Assembly: GCF_020382885.2 (NCBI RefSeq)
Contig: NC_058515.1
Location: 5,935,223-5,999,222 of the forward strand
Source of the DNA: Scatophagus argus
Taxonomy: Eukaryota; Chordata; Actinopteri; Scatophagidae
Reading direction: 5' to 3'
DNA: 64,000 nt
Shown: positions 26,606 to 39,510 of the stretch, piece after piece
How the letters are laid out: each line of letters opens with the position of its first letter
Numbering within the stretch: position 1 is the stretch's first letter
Notes under the pieces: generated by a model
Databases searched by the model: none
What the model saw: only the letters and a program-made list of their open reading frames with translations
What the model was told of the DNA's origin: nothing
Translations under genes and position numbers: made by a program

Positions 26606-28467
26606 ATGCCCGCCCAGCCCTCCGTGAGGGAACCGGAGGAGGAGATGGAGGCAGAAGGAGAGTCACAACTCCCTGAGGCCAACGGAGAGGTGGGGCAACC
26701 GAGAGAGAGTGAGAGAGGGGGAGAGGAGACCATGGAGGAGAGCACGGAGGAGAGGGAGAGTGACTTGGACGAGAGTGAAGAGGAGGAGGAGGAGGAGGAG
26801 GAAGAGGAAGAGGAGAGTTCAGGTAAAATCCACATTCTCCGCTACATGCTTGCCTGATCTGTATTTGTCTGTGTGTCTCTCACTGCTTCTGTCCTCCATG
26901 AAGAGATGGATGATGAGGACTGTGAGCGGAGGAGAGGAGAATGCCTTGATGAGATGCTGGACCTGGAAAAACAATTTCAGGAGCTGAAAGAGAAGTAAGT
27001 TGAAAGTATAAACTTTACACTTTGCCCCCCCTGGTGGTATGCATGAAGGATGGAGGAAGAATTTCCACCGTGTGATCGCAGGTTGTTTCGGGAGCGACTG
27101 AACCAGGTGAAGGTGAAGCTGGACGAGGTGCTGACGGGGAAGGCTGGAGAATACAGAGAACCACTGGCTGCGCTACAGAACAGCATGCAGATACGGACAC
27201 AAGTGGCTGGTAAGTAAAAGGAATATGATTAATATGAAGAGACGGAGAGAGCGGCATACCGGCCGCCAAACTGAAATAGCCGGGTCTCAAGACGTTCCTT
27301 TTGATTTAGGGGATAAAGACACAAGTCCTAAATGGTTAACTCTGTCCCCGCACCAGCAGGATCAGATAGACATGTGAAACAAAACTGATTCCAGAGATTT
27401 AAGTGGCTGGAAAATGTTGATTTCTGCTTTTCTTGCCGAGTATTTGGTTAAAAAAAAAAAAAATTGTATGTAAGACATGAAACCTGGCGCTTGACAGTTT
27501 CCCTGCCATGACTGAGGTGTCTCTCTTTGCCTTTAACATCTTCTCCGCGTCTCCTTCAGGAGTGTACCGAGAGCTGTGTCTACAGGTGATCAAACACAAG
27601 CACGAGTGTGAACTGCAAGGAGCAAGGCAGCACCTGGAGGTAACACACACATACAGTACATACAGAACAAGGACATTCATGCGTACTTCAGCCAGTGTTA
27701 TTCGTGCAGCGTCTGTTTGCGTGTGACAGAGTGAGCGGACGTTGCTGTTCGACGCCATGAAGACAGAACTGCTGGAGAAGATAAGAAGACTGGAGGAGGA
27801 CAGACAGAATATAGATCTCACCTCAGGTAGAGCTAAACATGTCCATCCAAAAGACATTAACAACTGCTGTTGTTAGTTAATCGTCCTCATGACCCACTGT
27901 AAGAACGATTAGATTCAAAGCTGAAGAGTGAGGCGAGTTATGTAATCCATGCTCTTATTCCAGAGTGGAGTGATGAGATGAGGAGCAAGAAGTGTAAGAG
28001 GAAGAACCTGCTTGGTCGCTCGGAGAGGAAAAAGAAAGTAGCTCTGGTTTCAGGTAAAACTTTTTATTAACCCGCCTACCTCATCATCCTTCTCTTACCC
28101 GCATTATATTTCCCTCAGTCTCACTGCTGTCACCCTCATGGCTACAAGCTGGCGATCCAACGCCTTTTTCCTTTCTGTGTCACAGGGCCTTTCATTGTCT
28201 ACATGCTGAGGGAAATCGACATCCTTGAGGATTGGACGGCTATCAAGAAGGTAATAAAACATGAGAAGCTTTGTTTCCATTTTGGCTCAGTGTTGTACTG
28301 CTTACACTCCGACAAGTTTAACCTACCGTCTGCTTTTCAGGCTAAAGCAGCACTGTCGCCACTGAAGAAGAAAGCTGACAGTAAGATTGTTCATCTATCA
28401 ACACCATACTGTTTTTGTTTTGTTTTTTTCTGTAAACCTTTCTTCATTTTGTCTTTCAGAGCGGTGA
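26606..28467 (+). CDS. brms1: Breast cancer metastasis-suppressor 1 homologue, SIN3-HDAC complex subunit
   Basis: Nine coding exons: 26606-26822, 26904-26994, 27082-27209, 27560-27639, 27730-27826, 27964-28053, 28186-28250, 28341-28380 and 28460-28467. All phases agree and give 271 residues; human BRMS1 has 246. BRMS1 belongs to the Sds3/BRMS1 family, nuclear subunits of SIN3-HDAC co-repressor complexes. The acidic N-terminus (about 1-75, with a Glu run coded by GAG/GAA repeats) is followed by [11 protein letters not shown], the coiled-coil [20 protein letters not shown], then [31 protein letters not shown] and [21 protein letters not shown] basic stretch with KKCKRKN and SERKKK could be a nuclear localisation signal. 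The last exon supplies only two and a half codons and the stop (KR*). The paralogue BRMS1L is less likely given the divergent C-terminal quarter. AATAAA at 28866-28871 is the probable polyadenylation signal. Confidence 0.95.
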
Positions 28468-28722
28468 TGACACGAGCGTCGTACCGAAGACCAGCGGCAA
28501 ACAAACCAAACGATTCACACACATGCACATTCCCAGCTTCCTCTACTAACAGTTTTGTCTCCTGTGCTCTCAGTTACCAACCAACCGACTGCTTGTTCAT
28601 CTGTTTCTATTTAAAATAACTTCTTGATATGTCAACCATGTATTTATAGAATGATTTTTAACGGTGATTTAAAATTATAATCTTTTGTGACACAAACTTT
28701 TGCATCTTCATTTGTGATCTGT

Positions 28723-28745
28723 GTGTGTGTGTGTGTGTGTGTGTG
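28723..28745. repeat. (GT) microsatellite in the brms1 3' UTR
   Basis: GT dinucleotide run between the brms1 stop and its putative polyadenylation signal. Confidence 0.85.
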
Positions 28746-28902
28746 CGTGCATGTAAGGGTTTACAACTGCGGTTTTTCCAAAACGACAAATGCAGAACAA
28801 AAATACTTACATCCTTACTTGGACCACTGTAACAAAACAAAGCATTGAGATTTGAAGAGTAAAATAATAAAATGAAAGAAAAACAAACAGTGGCCCTAAT
28901 AC

Positions 28903-28961
28903 AACATCATATTATATATATTATATTATAACATCATATATTATAATGATAATATGATGTT
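28903..28961. repeat. AT-rich inverted repeat downstream of brms1
   Basis: Arms 28903-28915 (aacatcatattat) and 28949-28961 are exact reverse complements. A partial third copy (aacatcatat) lies between them near 28930. It sits about 30 bp past the brms1 polyadenylation signal. Confidence 0.8.
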
Positions 28962-29636
28962 ATTACTGCAAAATAAAACATTTTTGCCTTTAGATAGAAT
29001 ATTGGTGAGAAAAGGCTGTGTCTTCATATAAATTAGAGCGACCACCAACAATATTGGGCATGTTTTTTTAAATTGCAAAAGTACAAAGACTTGGCTAAAA
29101 TTTATATTTCTTGCTTTGGATACATGGATTTAATGTAACCCTGTGGTGGATAATAACTTAATTAGAGAGGGAATAAGAATTAGTTGAAAGCATAAAGAAG
29201 GCCAAACTGGCTGGCAAACCAACAGATTGAAGCCATGTTGTTAAGTACACAGCATTTTTAGTGTTTTGGTCTGGTTTCTCTTAGTGCACACCTGGTTTTT
29301 TTGTGCAAACCATCATCCCCACTGTTAATGAGTTGGTTGATGAGCTCAGAGGGTCCTTGTTTATTCCAAAAAGCTCATTTCCGTTTTGTTTGTTTGTTTT
29401 TTCTTTTTTGCAGCAATTGCTTAGTGAGGCGTTCAGACGGAATAAACGTGGGAAACAAAAACACCCAATGTCTCCCTTACCTGTTGAGATCTAATTCTGA
29501 AGCAGACAATGGTTGTTCTTTGACCCATTTAGCTCACCTGCACAATGATGTGTAGTAGATGGCGAGTGAAATCATGCTAAATGATGACATGAATATATGC
29601 TTGCGACTGAGAGACAAGGGTGTGTATGCACAGCGT
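28962..29636. other. Intergenic spacer
   Basis: No coding exon recognised between brms1 and the convergent coiled-coil gene. An AATAAA on the minus strand at 29637-29642 may end that gene's transcript. Confidence 0.5.
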
Positions 29637-29991
29637 TTATTTGCCATGTGTGATGGGAAAGAGGAGAGACATGATGTTTTTTGTGCTTATTTACATTTCT
29701 ATCTGTTTAACACAACAGTCAAGCAAAGAGAAGTGAGAGAGAAATCAGTATAATGTAGTTTTGTTTTATCTCAGGCTTCAGGTTTATCTGATATCAAACT
29801 AAAATTGCTATCGTCGACAACATCCTGTCCTAAACTATACATCGTGTGATCTGTTGAGGTTGACATTGCATCTTGTTTCTGTGATCTTTTTCTCCTCCTC
29901 CACCTCTTCACCCTCACTTTCCACTTTTCTGCTTGGTGTCAGCCTGCATTATAGTTCATAACATCTCCGTCCCCACCTTTTCGTCATCTCT

Positions 29992-30865
29992 TCAGAGCTG
30001 CTTGCTGAGTTTACGCGCCTGCCTCTCCCTGGCTTCGAAGGCAGCTTTGGTATCCAGCAGCTCGTCCAGCTGCCGGCGGATCCGGGCCATGTCGAGCTGG
30101 GAGGCCTCGCACTGCTCCCTCAGGGCGGCCGACTCCACCCTCAGCTGCGTGGCGGCCATGGAGAGCTGCTCGCTGCGCTCGCGGCACTGCAACTGCATCC
30201 TCTTGGCATCGTTCAGGAGGGACTCCACACTCACTGCCACTGATTCCCACTGATTTTCAGACATGTTCTGGACGGAGACAGACGGATGAACGGAGGCCAG
30301 AGGTCAAAACAGTAGTTGGACGGTGCACAACGATTTGCTCAAGAACATTTAAGCAGTCAGGTGTTTGAAAACAGAGCAGCTGAAAGGCTTTCTATGACTG
30401 AATTTTGAGATTTGAGAATTGCACTTTTTACATTTTTGCTAACAGATCAGATAAGGTGAATCAATAGCTTGCAGTCTGACGTCCAGCACAGCTCAACAGG
30501 TTTAAAACAGAACATTTGATCTGCAGCATGAAGTAGCTTAAAGAGGCTTAACATGGCTTAGCTCACTCCACGGTGGCCACTGCTCCTACGTCTTTCTCTT
30601 TTATCCCTATCCCAGCCTCAGTCATTTTTTCACTCTACTCTCACTATTTCCTTTCATGCGTGTTCGTACCTTCTCGTAGCTTCTTTATCAGCCGCCATAT
30701 GAACCAGACAAATAGCCACTGAAAATGTCTTACCATAGACTTCAGAGTCAAATCTATCACAAGCCTTGTGGTCTTCTTCTGACAGGTGAGTTGAAGACCG
30801 TCTTGGATGTTCTCCAGAGTGCTCTCTCTTCTTCCTTGTCCTTTACAGGCTTCCTGGTCATACAT
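29992..30865 (-). CDS. Small coiled-coil protein, unrecognised
   Basis: I do not recognise this gene. The firmest exon is 29992-30267: its acceptor is preceded by ctgtctccgtccag, it is GC-rich, and it codes 91 residues that end RKLSKQL. That exon is strongly helical with no Pro or Gly (for example LRVESAALREQCEAS and IRRQLDELLDTKAAFEARE), suggesting a coiled coil. An exon at 30734-30865 (ATG at 30865, donor gtaaga) joins it in phase 0 and adds 44 residues, including STLENIQDGLQLTCQKKT. Joined length is 135. Alternatively translation begins at the ATG at 30264 (90 residues), or an acceptor ending gaccag at 30854 links to further upstream exons. A minus-strand AATAAA lies 350 nt beyond the stop. 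No signal peptide or membrane segment is seen. Confidence 0.5.
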
Positions 30866-31058
30866 ACGTAAGAAAAGCAGACAGTAACTACAGGTATGAA
30901 TTGCACTTTAAGTGTTTAAGTGTAGAGGAAGTGGCTTTATGGAAATTGGCTTACAGAACCTGTGAAGATTTTCCCTCAAAGTGGCAGTGCGTCGTCCCAG
31001 AGTTCCTTTATTTCTCTCTGTTCTCCGTCCCCATCCGTCTGCCTCTTTCTTGTCCCGT

Positions 31059-31093
<35 letters not shown>

Positions 31094-32602
31094 CAGGGTC
31101 GTCGCAGGGTCAGGTAATCCACAGAGATTAGACAGTTAACAGAAACTGACTCATGTTGTAACCAGACTCATTCAGTCTGTTTTAACCTGTCAGGATACTG
31201 CTGGTAATTTATTATAAGAAGGAACTCTTATGTCTGATGGCCAAATAATGATTGAATATGTTAGGTTATGGAGCTAGAGCATGTTTTCATTCACTAACAG
31301 TCCATGGATTGACTTAAAAATGTGTATTTATGTCATGTAATTACAAGATCTGTTGTGATGAAGCTGGTTGGGTGCTAATCAGTAGTAAAAAATCATCGTC
31401 AGGCAGCGGTCTGTCAGGTTTAGCTGAATGAATAAACTTTGCTCAACAAAGCAAAAACTACTACATATATTTTTAGGAAGTAAAGTGCTGTTTTGTTTTA
31501 AATAAGCGCTGTTTATTGCTCAGACGGGATGGCACTCAGTTTGTGAAGGAAGAGATGTAAAGATGGGAATAAACATATTCAAAAGACCACAGGTTCATTG
31601 CCACGCAGCAGTGTGGCAGAGGACCTGATTATCAAGAGATTAAGTTGAACAGCCACAGTAATACAATTATGATGCATCACACAACTTTTTCCAAATACTT
31701 ATAAACATGTCACCTTTGTAATTTTTAAATGACAGAGAATTGACTCAACCAGCAGAGGGAGACATAGTTCAACATATCAGTTATATATGACATTATCTCT
31801 CCAGGTGTAATATACCAAACACAGGATCAGACTGAACTATTTGAATGAACCTAAACTGGACATTAGACATAAATGCTAAGCTGGGAGCACATATGGCATA
31901 CCTAAAAATTAAAATCCATTTAAATTATTTGTAGCATAATTCAATCTAATGTTATTCCTGTTATTTCAAGCTGTAGCAGGTTGTTACGTTAGAGTGCTTC
32001 TGTTCACAGTTTGGCATGAGTGTTGAATGCAATAACTCATCATGAATAAAGAATGAAGACAACCCTCGAGAAATAAAACTAGTGGGCGCAGAGCAGAAGC
32101 TCACGCTACCAACTGTTCAAAGGGTTCGATAAAACAGCTTTTGAGGACGGTAGTTATTCATTTGTAAAATGAGTGAAAATGTGTTTTTACAAAGGAAATA
32201 TCAAAAATTCAACATTTCAACACGCCGATTAAATAAAAAAATGAATGTCTGCAATAAACATTCTCCCATTTCTTGCTTGTAAACAAAAATCTAACAACAC
32301 AAATTTGACGCACTTAACGCACTTAATGTATGAACAAATACACATTTCTGCATGATCCAGAGGTCATTTATAATGGCTTTGATATGTGAGTAAATGTGGG
32401 AAATGGATAAATGCATGCAAAGGCATGAACAATGCAATCTTTGGATTATGTGGTCAGCCTGCCTCAGATACGCCCTGACTAACGCTGCAGTTGATTATAT
32501 TCACTGTCGATTAATCGATTAACCGTTTCATCTGTACAACTGAAGGCCAATGGACTCACCCTCGCAGCCCTGGCCCTGACAGACTCACGTTTTCCCTTAT
32601 GT
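30866..32602. other. Intergenic spacer
   Basis: Contains a (TC) run at about 31062-31089 and AT-rich sequence. No coding exon supported. Confidence 0.5.
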
Positions 32603-32682
32603 GACGAGGTGGCTGAGCAGTTAAGGTGACGGGCTGTCAATCCATTGTGCTCTGCGTGTGGGTTTGAACCTCATCCTCGTCA
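32603..32682 (+). pseudogene. tRNA-Ser(GCU)-derived sequence with altered anticodon GUC
   Basis: The 7-bp acceptor stem is intact (gacgagg with cctcgtc), as are most of the D arm and a T arm with G-T pairs. The body matches vertebrate tRNA-Ser(GCU). The loop reads CTGTCAA, so the anticodon is GTC in place of GCT. The anticodon stem has a C-A mismatch, the long variable arm has lost two bases, and base 73 is A where serine tRNAs carry G. Most likely a decaying pseudogene; a SINE head is possible but no SINE body was recognised. Confidence 0.7.
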
Positions 32683-32900
32683 AGGAGCAATACTTTAACT
32701 GTATCTGTGGCTTATGACAATACGACAACAAATTACTGTTATCAGTTTTTCTCAATAAATATGTTAGTGTTCACTAGAATACCTGAAAGAGAGGGAAGTG
32801 TACACTAAATGTATTTACCCTTTTCCCACATCTACTCCCACATTATGTGTCGTGATGTGCTAAAGTATGTGTCTTCGTAAGGCATCTGTTGCACTCGTCC

Positions 32901-35900
32901 TCACTGCGGCCTCGCAGGACGGTTGAAAAACGGCTCCGTCTCTGCAGCCGTCACCCCAGGATCGCCGAAAAGCCCCCCGGCCGGTCCGCCGTAGCCTCCC
33001 ACGATCGCCTTCGACCCCGAACTCTGACGCCTCTGAATGATGACCAGGACTCCGATGATGAGCCAGAAGAAGAAGTTGACCCACACTGAGGTCTGGAGAG
33101 ACACAGAATGAAGCTCTTTCTGAATCTGAACACACTCTGGATCTCGACCGTGCTTTTCTCTCAACTAAATCATACTTGACAGCAGCTGCTATAAATAAAG
33201 AAACTCTTTCAGGCACTAATGGCAGCTATTTAAAGAATTAACAGTAACGCTGACGGAATCAGATGCTCTACGTAAGCACAAGCTCGGTCCTTTACTCCCA
33301 ATGTGGGACTAAACATGCGAATTTTGCCCTGGTTTGTAATCAGTCGACTGATGTTGACTAGCGCACGAATTCGATCGGTCCTTTTGTCAGCATGATGCAC
33401 AGAGTTACGAGAACTGGTTACCGTCGAGACCTGAAACCACACACTGAATGAATTCTGCTGACCTCAGCTTTGTACAGGCTGCTGTAGAACCGTCCTCCTT
33501 TAACTGGACTGACCCACTGTTTAGTCTGGGCGTCCTCGCATCTTGAGAGGCAGAGAGAGAGAGAGAGAGAGAGAGCATGTTAGAAAACCCCACAGCAGCA
33601 GATAATCGAGGTCCAACCCTGTCAAATAGGTGCCAAACATCTTTCAAAATATTAAACTTATCATAAACATAACATACAGTGCATAACCCACCGGTGAGGA
33701 ATTTATCATAAAATTTAAAAGTGTTTCGTGTTTGCTGCATCTATGAACAAATCTGCAGCTGTGAGTCACACCAAGCCAGAGTTTAATATTTAACGGTAGT
33801 TAAGGAGAAATGGATATCTTAAAAGAAAGCCAGTCATGGGTGAATTGCAACACGATTACAGGCAAACAAACTATATGACACGTTTCTGCTTTCACACACC
33901 AGGAGAAATGTGAAGTGAAGCTTTCAGTGACAGAACAACCGAAAGGGTAAGTATTTTTATAAGTGATGAATGAGGCTGTGGAATAAAGATGAAGATGGAA
34001 AAAGATCAGAAAGAAACCAAACAGGATGTAAAAATGATGTGTTTTCAAATGTTGTTTTATGCTTCATTGATTGTTTCCGAAAGGTTTAGGTTTTGTGTGG
34101 ATATGCCTGTACATGCCCGTGTCAATGTGTGTGTGTGTCTGTGTGTGTGTGTGTGCTCCACCTGGTAATGTTATGAACGTTGTTCAAGATCGAGTTGCAG
34201 AGCGAGTCACGTCCGATCTTCAGTATGCACCCCGTGATGAGCAGGAAGAACAGGAAGACGCCGCACATGGCCACGATCATGTTCAGCCATACGCGCCCCC
34301 TGTGAAGAAGAATAAACACGTGAACAAGATTACAGCTCTGCAGCAGATGTGGACGATGTACTGTCCAATAAAAGGTTTAACAAGCAATGTTACTGGAAGT
34401 GCAAGTTAAAGGAGATAAACCCAAAGACTCTTCATTTAACGTCATAAATCACAAAGAAAAGCAGCACCTCCTTAACATTTAACAAGCTGTAACTGATTAA
34501 TCAAAGATCAAAATAGTTGGCAAATGACGTTCTTCACATGAGCTAATCAATAAATCGACCAATGGCGGCAGCTCTACGTAACAAGAATGACATGTTTTAC
34601 AATCTCCATAGAGAGCTTCTGTGTGCACCCGCATGTTTTCTGTCTTCATGCATTTATAACAACATTTTTTCACACGTGCCAGAATGTGATGGCTGAAGTG
34701 TAAAGGAACTAACAAAAAAAATGTTTGACTTAACATGGCGGAGTGGTTTGGGAGGACACACGCGTCTGACGTTACCTTGAGATTTCACTATTAATGCAGA
34801 AAGCGTACAGCCAGTACAGAGACAGTGAGACACACACCACTGCTACCAGGACCGATATGGCCGACACAAAGTAACACAGGGACTGGGAGCTGGAGGACAG
34901 GACTCCGATGACGCTTGTTGTTGCACTGGAGTTAACCAGTCCATACAGCATGCACCGACCTCCAAAGTCACCCTGAGAGCAAAGACAGACGGAGAGATCT
35001 GGAACTTTAGTTTGTATTTTCAACTTTCACTCTCAACTGCAACGACAAACTTGAAGAAATAAAATACTGAGAAAACACACACACTCTTAGTAGCACGCAT
35101 TAACTGAAGCATCTGACTTCTATATAGGAGCAGAGAGAACAACTGGGCACGAGGACCACCTGGTCACATGATGACTAAACACTATCTGGACACATGACTG
35201 TGTTATTACTCGCGCGCGCTCACAATCACGTTTACGCACGCGCGCATTTCCTGATCGGTTGAGAAGGGAAAGTTATGTTAACCGGGCTTGAAGCCTAAAA
35301 CTAAGTTTTACTTTTCACGGTGTATTAACCTGTAAGTGTAAAATGGCTGAGCTAATTAAATTAAGAGGTAAGAAATGCGCACTTGGTGATGCTAAAAGCG
35401 GTCGTAATGCAATACATTGTGTTGTATTATAAGCTACTAATGACCCAGTAAACCCAGAGACCTGCGTCAGAGACGTGCAATAACACAGCCGGCAGGAAAC
35501 CAAGTGAAAGCAAAAGTTTTCCTTTAAGCTGCTCGCATTCTTGTTTTTACTGTCTGTTTTAACGACGCATATAGAACATGTTTTGTAATACAGTCAGATA
35601 TCCATCAACGAAAGCGTATAAAAACGTCAGAAAGAGTTTTGACTAAAAAAGTAACCTCTTATAAAACTAATTTTAAGAGGCTGAAGAATCGAACTTCTCT
35701 TTTCTACTGTCTCTCAGATGAACTTCAAACTTTAGACGCACGCACTGACAAAAAAAAGTGCGTCTACCCGGAAGAGGCTGGGGGGGGGATAAAAGAAACA
35801 CAAACTGAGCTAGTTTATTAATATCTGAGCAAAGTCACCTGCACTATGGTGACGGCTGCAGCGGCGACAATCCCGCAGACGAAACAGCTGGCGTACAGAA

Positions 35901-35937
35901 CCAACTCCAGCAGCAGCAGCAGCATCGTTACCTCCAT
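32901..35937 (-). CDS. tmem179b: Transmembrane protein 179B
   Basis: Five coding exons, given in transcription order: 35937-35839, 34972-34776, 34299-34162, 33541-33463 and 33092-32901. They give 234 residues in consistent phase; human TMEM179B has 219. The protein is a predicted four-pass membrane protein of poorly known function. Membrane segments are visible at about residues 5-30 (MLLLLLELVLYASCFVCGIV), 60-85 (YFVSAISVLVAVVCVSLSLY), 100-125 (MIVAMCGVFLFFLLITGCIL) and 175-192 (FFFWLIIGVLVIIQRR). Family landmarks are GDFGGRCMLYG after the first segment, SLCYFV, and IGRDSLCNSI with conserved cysteines. The C-terminal tail is cytosolic-like and Gly/Pro-rich. Human TMEM179B lies in 11q12, consistent with the other genes here. 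The paralogue TMEM179 is less likely given the SLCYFV and LCNSI motifs. Confidence 0.9.
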
Positions 35938-38900
35938 CGTCCACTGGCCCAGCTCCTGTCTGGGAGGAGACCAGCGCAACGGGTAGCCACAATAAGAGAC
36001 AAGGCTTCCGGTAAGGTGTTTCAAAATAAAATCCAGATGTGGAGCGCTGTCAATAAAATTGCTGTAAAATGAAATTAGCATTTACTGAGGAATGCGTTAG
36101 GGAAGCAGCGCACACCAGTAACAGTTACATATTTTAAATGATAATAAAAAAAACAGCGATTAAAATTTTAGCGTTAGAAGTGTTTACCACGGCTTAATTA
36201 AATATACTTATGGAGCTGGTGGAGAGGAAGGACACAAAAAAAAACAAAGAAAGAAAGATGTTATTTTAAGAAAAAAGAAAAAGCTTATTGAAGTTAAAAT
36301 TATGTTTTAAATGACAGTGTCGTTTACAACATAATTTCATATTCTGTCAATAAGCGAGATGAAACCTTTATGACCTCATAACTCACCTGCCTCTTCTTTC
36401 TGTAAAAATAATAATAATAATAAAATAATAATAATAAAAAATGCCGCGTTTAAATTTTGAAGATTTAACCTTCTGATTTCCGGCGTAATTTAGGCTGATT
36501 TCGCTGGATCTGGCTCAGCTCTCACTCAAAAGTTCAGTTGCGACACTCTCCCTGCTGCTTTTTACTTTCGATAACCTACTGCCTCTCTTAAACTCCACCA
36601 TATCCGCTTATAAATGCGTAAAAATCGTTTATTTGTCACACTGATGGCTTGATGAACTTCAACACTGGTTGGCATACAGACCGATTTTCTCCGGGTCAGA
36701 GGCTGGTTTACCCAGAAGGATAAACTGAAAGCTGTGGGAAGCAAAAGAGGAAGATGAATAGCTGAAGAATGAGTTTTTTTGTTTTTTTAGGTAAATGTAA
36801 AAAGCTTGTTGTTGTATGTTGATGCTGGTCAAACGGTACTGACTGATTACTGATAAAGTCTGACATGCTGAAGTCATATTCCTTAAACAGGACATCACAT
36901 GTAGTTTGTGTGTTACCTAAACTTAGCCAAAGGTCGAGCTACTTAAGTATTTAAAGGCGTGTCATCCTGGTATTAATCCTGCCCAGTGTGTATGTGTGAG
37001 AGCTTAATCAAACCTTGTGACTTGTGTCATATGACCAGACTTTTGATATATATATAACACAATTTTCAAGTGTGTTAAAGTCACTAAACCACAGATCATA
37101 AGAATGAAGCAACAGTATAAGGTGTCCATGAGTTATCATCTGAGTTTCCCTTCAGAACTAATCACTGTTAACACACGAATGGGCCGTATAGAGTTTATAG
37201 TGAGGCCACTTTAGTGTTCTTTAGATGTTGTGTGCATTGCGAGGTGTCTTGAAGAGGTGTAAAAGAAATTGAAATTTATGAACAAGAATAACCGGTTTGT
37301 AGAAGAGGGTGATAAATGAATAGATGGATACAGGAAACTTGGTGAACAGAGTGACAATCAGTAAAACTGAAACTAAATGTAACATCGGAAAGAATGCAGA
37401 AATCTATGAAAACTGTGAAAAGCATTCTTGTTATGGTGCATTCCCAGTTCCACAGCCGTAAATGATTTGTCTGAAGGAGGAAGCACACTGAAGCCTTTTA
37501 ATTTTAAAGCTTTAGCCTCAGTAAAAGCCTTAAAACTGAACTGGTGTCACCAAGAGAGAGATTTCTTTAAAGATCTCAGATCGTCATGTAGGAGTCCAAA
37601 ACAGCCGATAATAGACAGAGTTGAGAAATGAGACCTGCCTCACTCTTAAACATTGACCAAGACTTTCCAAAAATAAGTTTCCATATATCTGTCAATTGTG
37701 ACCAAGTACAAAATCTTCATGTAAGTGTCAAATTAAAACTATGTAGAGCACGCAACCAGGTTTAACCAGTTCCACTGTGACAAGACTGCTCACCAGCATG
37801 GCAGTCAAAAAACAAGTTTTTCCTGCGAGGCTCCTGTGCTTTAGATTACTAGCAAACCAGAGAAAATGTGTGTGTGTGCGTGTGTGTGCCCTGTCTCAGG
37901 TGCCTAGACTTAGTACAGGGCTGAGCCTCTTACAAAGCCATCCCCTGCGTATTAGCATCAGTGAAAATGTGTGTATGTGTGTGTTTTAGGGTTGTTAGAT
38001 TAAAGGCTTAAAGTGTGATGGCATTAGTGTTGGCTACCAGGACCTGAACATCAGAGAGCTTGTGTGTTTTGTTTATATGTGTGTATGTGTGTGTGCGTGT
38101 GCGTGTGTGAATCCAGACATCACATCACAAGCCTGGTATCATTTTAATTCACCGATAAGTTTAAACACCAAAATTCACCAAAGTTTGAATGAGGCACAGT
38201 ATTTACAATATAAAAGAGAGACCAATAAAATCAACCATAAGAGATTACAACACAAAATGCAAATGCAAAATATAGGAATCATGCACCTGAAAACACGTCA
38301 CAAAGAGGTTACATAACGGGCTCGGTCTCACAGAGTTGTGATGAAGCCAGAGGAGGCCTTTATGTGGAGCAGTCGACCAACATTTTCATGAACAGTAAAG
38401 CCCAAGTTCCTCTTAGATAAAAGTCCTGATATACAGCAGACAGAATGAAAGTTTCTGCACTAACTTTGAGGAACAAATGTCCATGTGTATACTGATTGTG
38501 CAACTGGCCTATTCAGCTTAGCATCACGTTTCAACAATATAAAAAGAGAAGGTGACTATTTCAACAATAAGAGTACATCAAGGAAACGGCAAAACATTAA
38601 TTTTACTATTTTAAATTTAATATGTTGTCCCTCTTGGCAGATTCTTAATTACAATTTGATTGCAATGTGCCATCATGTACAAAGCTCTGTCATAATTTAA
38701 TATTGAACAAAGAGATGGATATACGAGCAAAAGAAATCCACCGAAACCAAAGCTGCGATAATTCTTTAAAATTTCAGCATTTCAGCAGTTCCACTATATT
38801 CTTCTTTGTCTGAGTCGTTGTGTTTTCTTTAAAGATTTTCAAGGCTCGTTTCTCTAGTGGATACGAAAACCAGCTTCAGACTAACGCAAACATGGCAGCC

Positions 38901-39510
38901 ATGTGCCACTGAGGAAAGCATCCACGCATCCATGGACAAATATCTGTATCTAAAATGTACATGCTGTGGTGTACACCAAACAAAAAGGTACTTCCAGAGA
39001 AAGTACTTCCCGTTTCTAGCAAACAACAATCACATTTAATGTTCGGACAAATCTCTAATGTAAAACAGCGAGCAGCCCTGAGGGACAGCAGAACTGAAAT
39101 GTTTGGATGTGTTAGTTGGTTGCGGTCTGTGTGAGACTGTTAATGATTACACAACATTTTCTCAAAAATGGGAAACTTGCTATGTACTCAGGTTGTTGAC
39201 TCTTTGTCTGAAAAGTATTTGAAACATGTGATTGTGCGGTGCCCATGCTATGGTAAACAGTTGTCAGCAGTACATTCGATTACTGAGAGGATGCATAGAG
39301 TGGTATCTTCTTGTGAACTGGAATAATTTACAAGGGGCAATCAGTGAACGCAGATTATATTTTCACGTGAATGGATGTTGTGAAGCCAGAGTGTGAGGCT
39401 CACATGTTTTTTTAACCACACATCTGAAACTGCAGCCATCTCACGGTAACACAACATACACAGAAATGATGCATATTTCAGTCAATGTCAGACCTGTGGC
39501 TGCAGCAGCT
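35938..39510. other. Spacer between tmem179b and the prox gene, including both transcript ends
   Basis: The tmem179b 5' UTR and promoter presumably lie just above 35937. An (AAT)n tract is at about 36407-36439. A minus-strand AATAAA at 39511-39516 probably ends the prox transcript. GT runs occur near 37866, 37970 and 38075. No other coding exon was recognised. Confidence 0.5.

Noticed and set aside
29933-30253. Plus-strand 106-codon frame
   Set aside because: It is the complement of the better-supported minus-strand coiled-coil exon and has no upstream splice logic.
31097-31113. 17-nt block bounded by a pyrimidine-rich AG and GTAATC on the plus strand, like a microexon
   Set aside because: The pyrimidine tract is a TC microsatellite, and there are no partner exons on this strand nearby.
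35199-35246. Alternating CG tract as a possible separate promoter
   Set aside because: It lies inside tmem179b intron 1, is short, and has no exon or CpG island around it.
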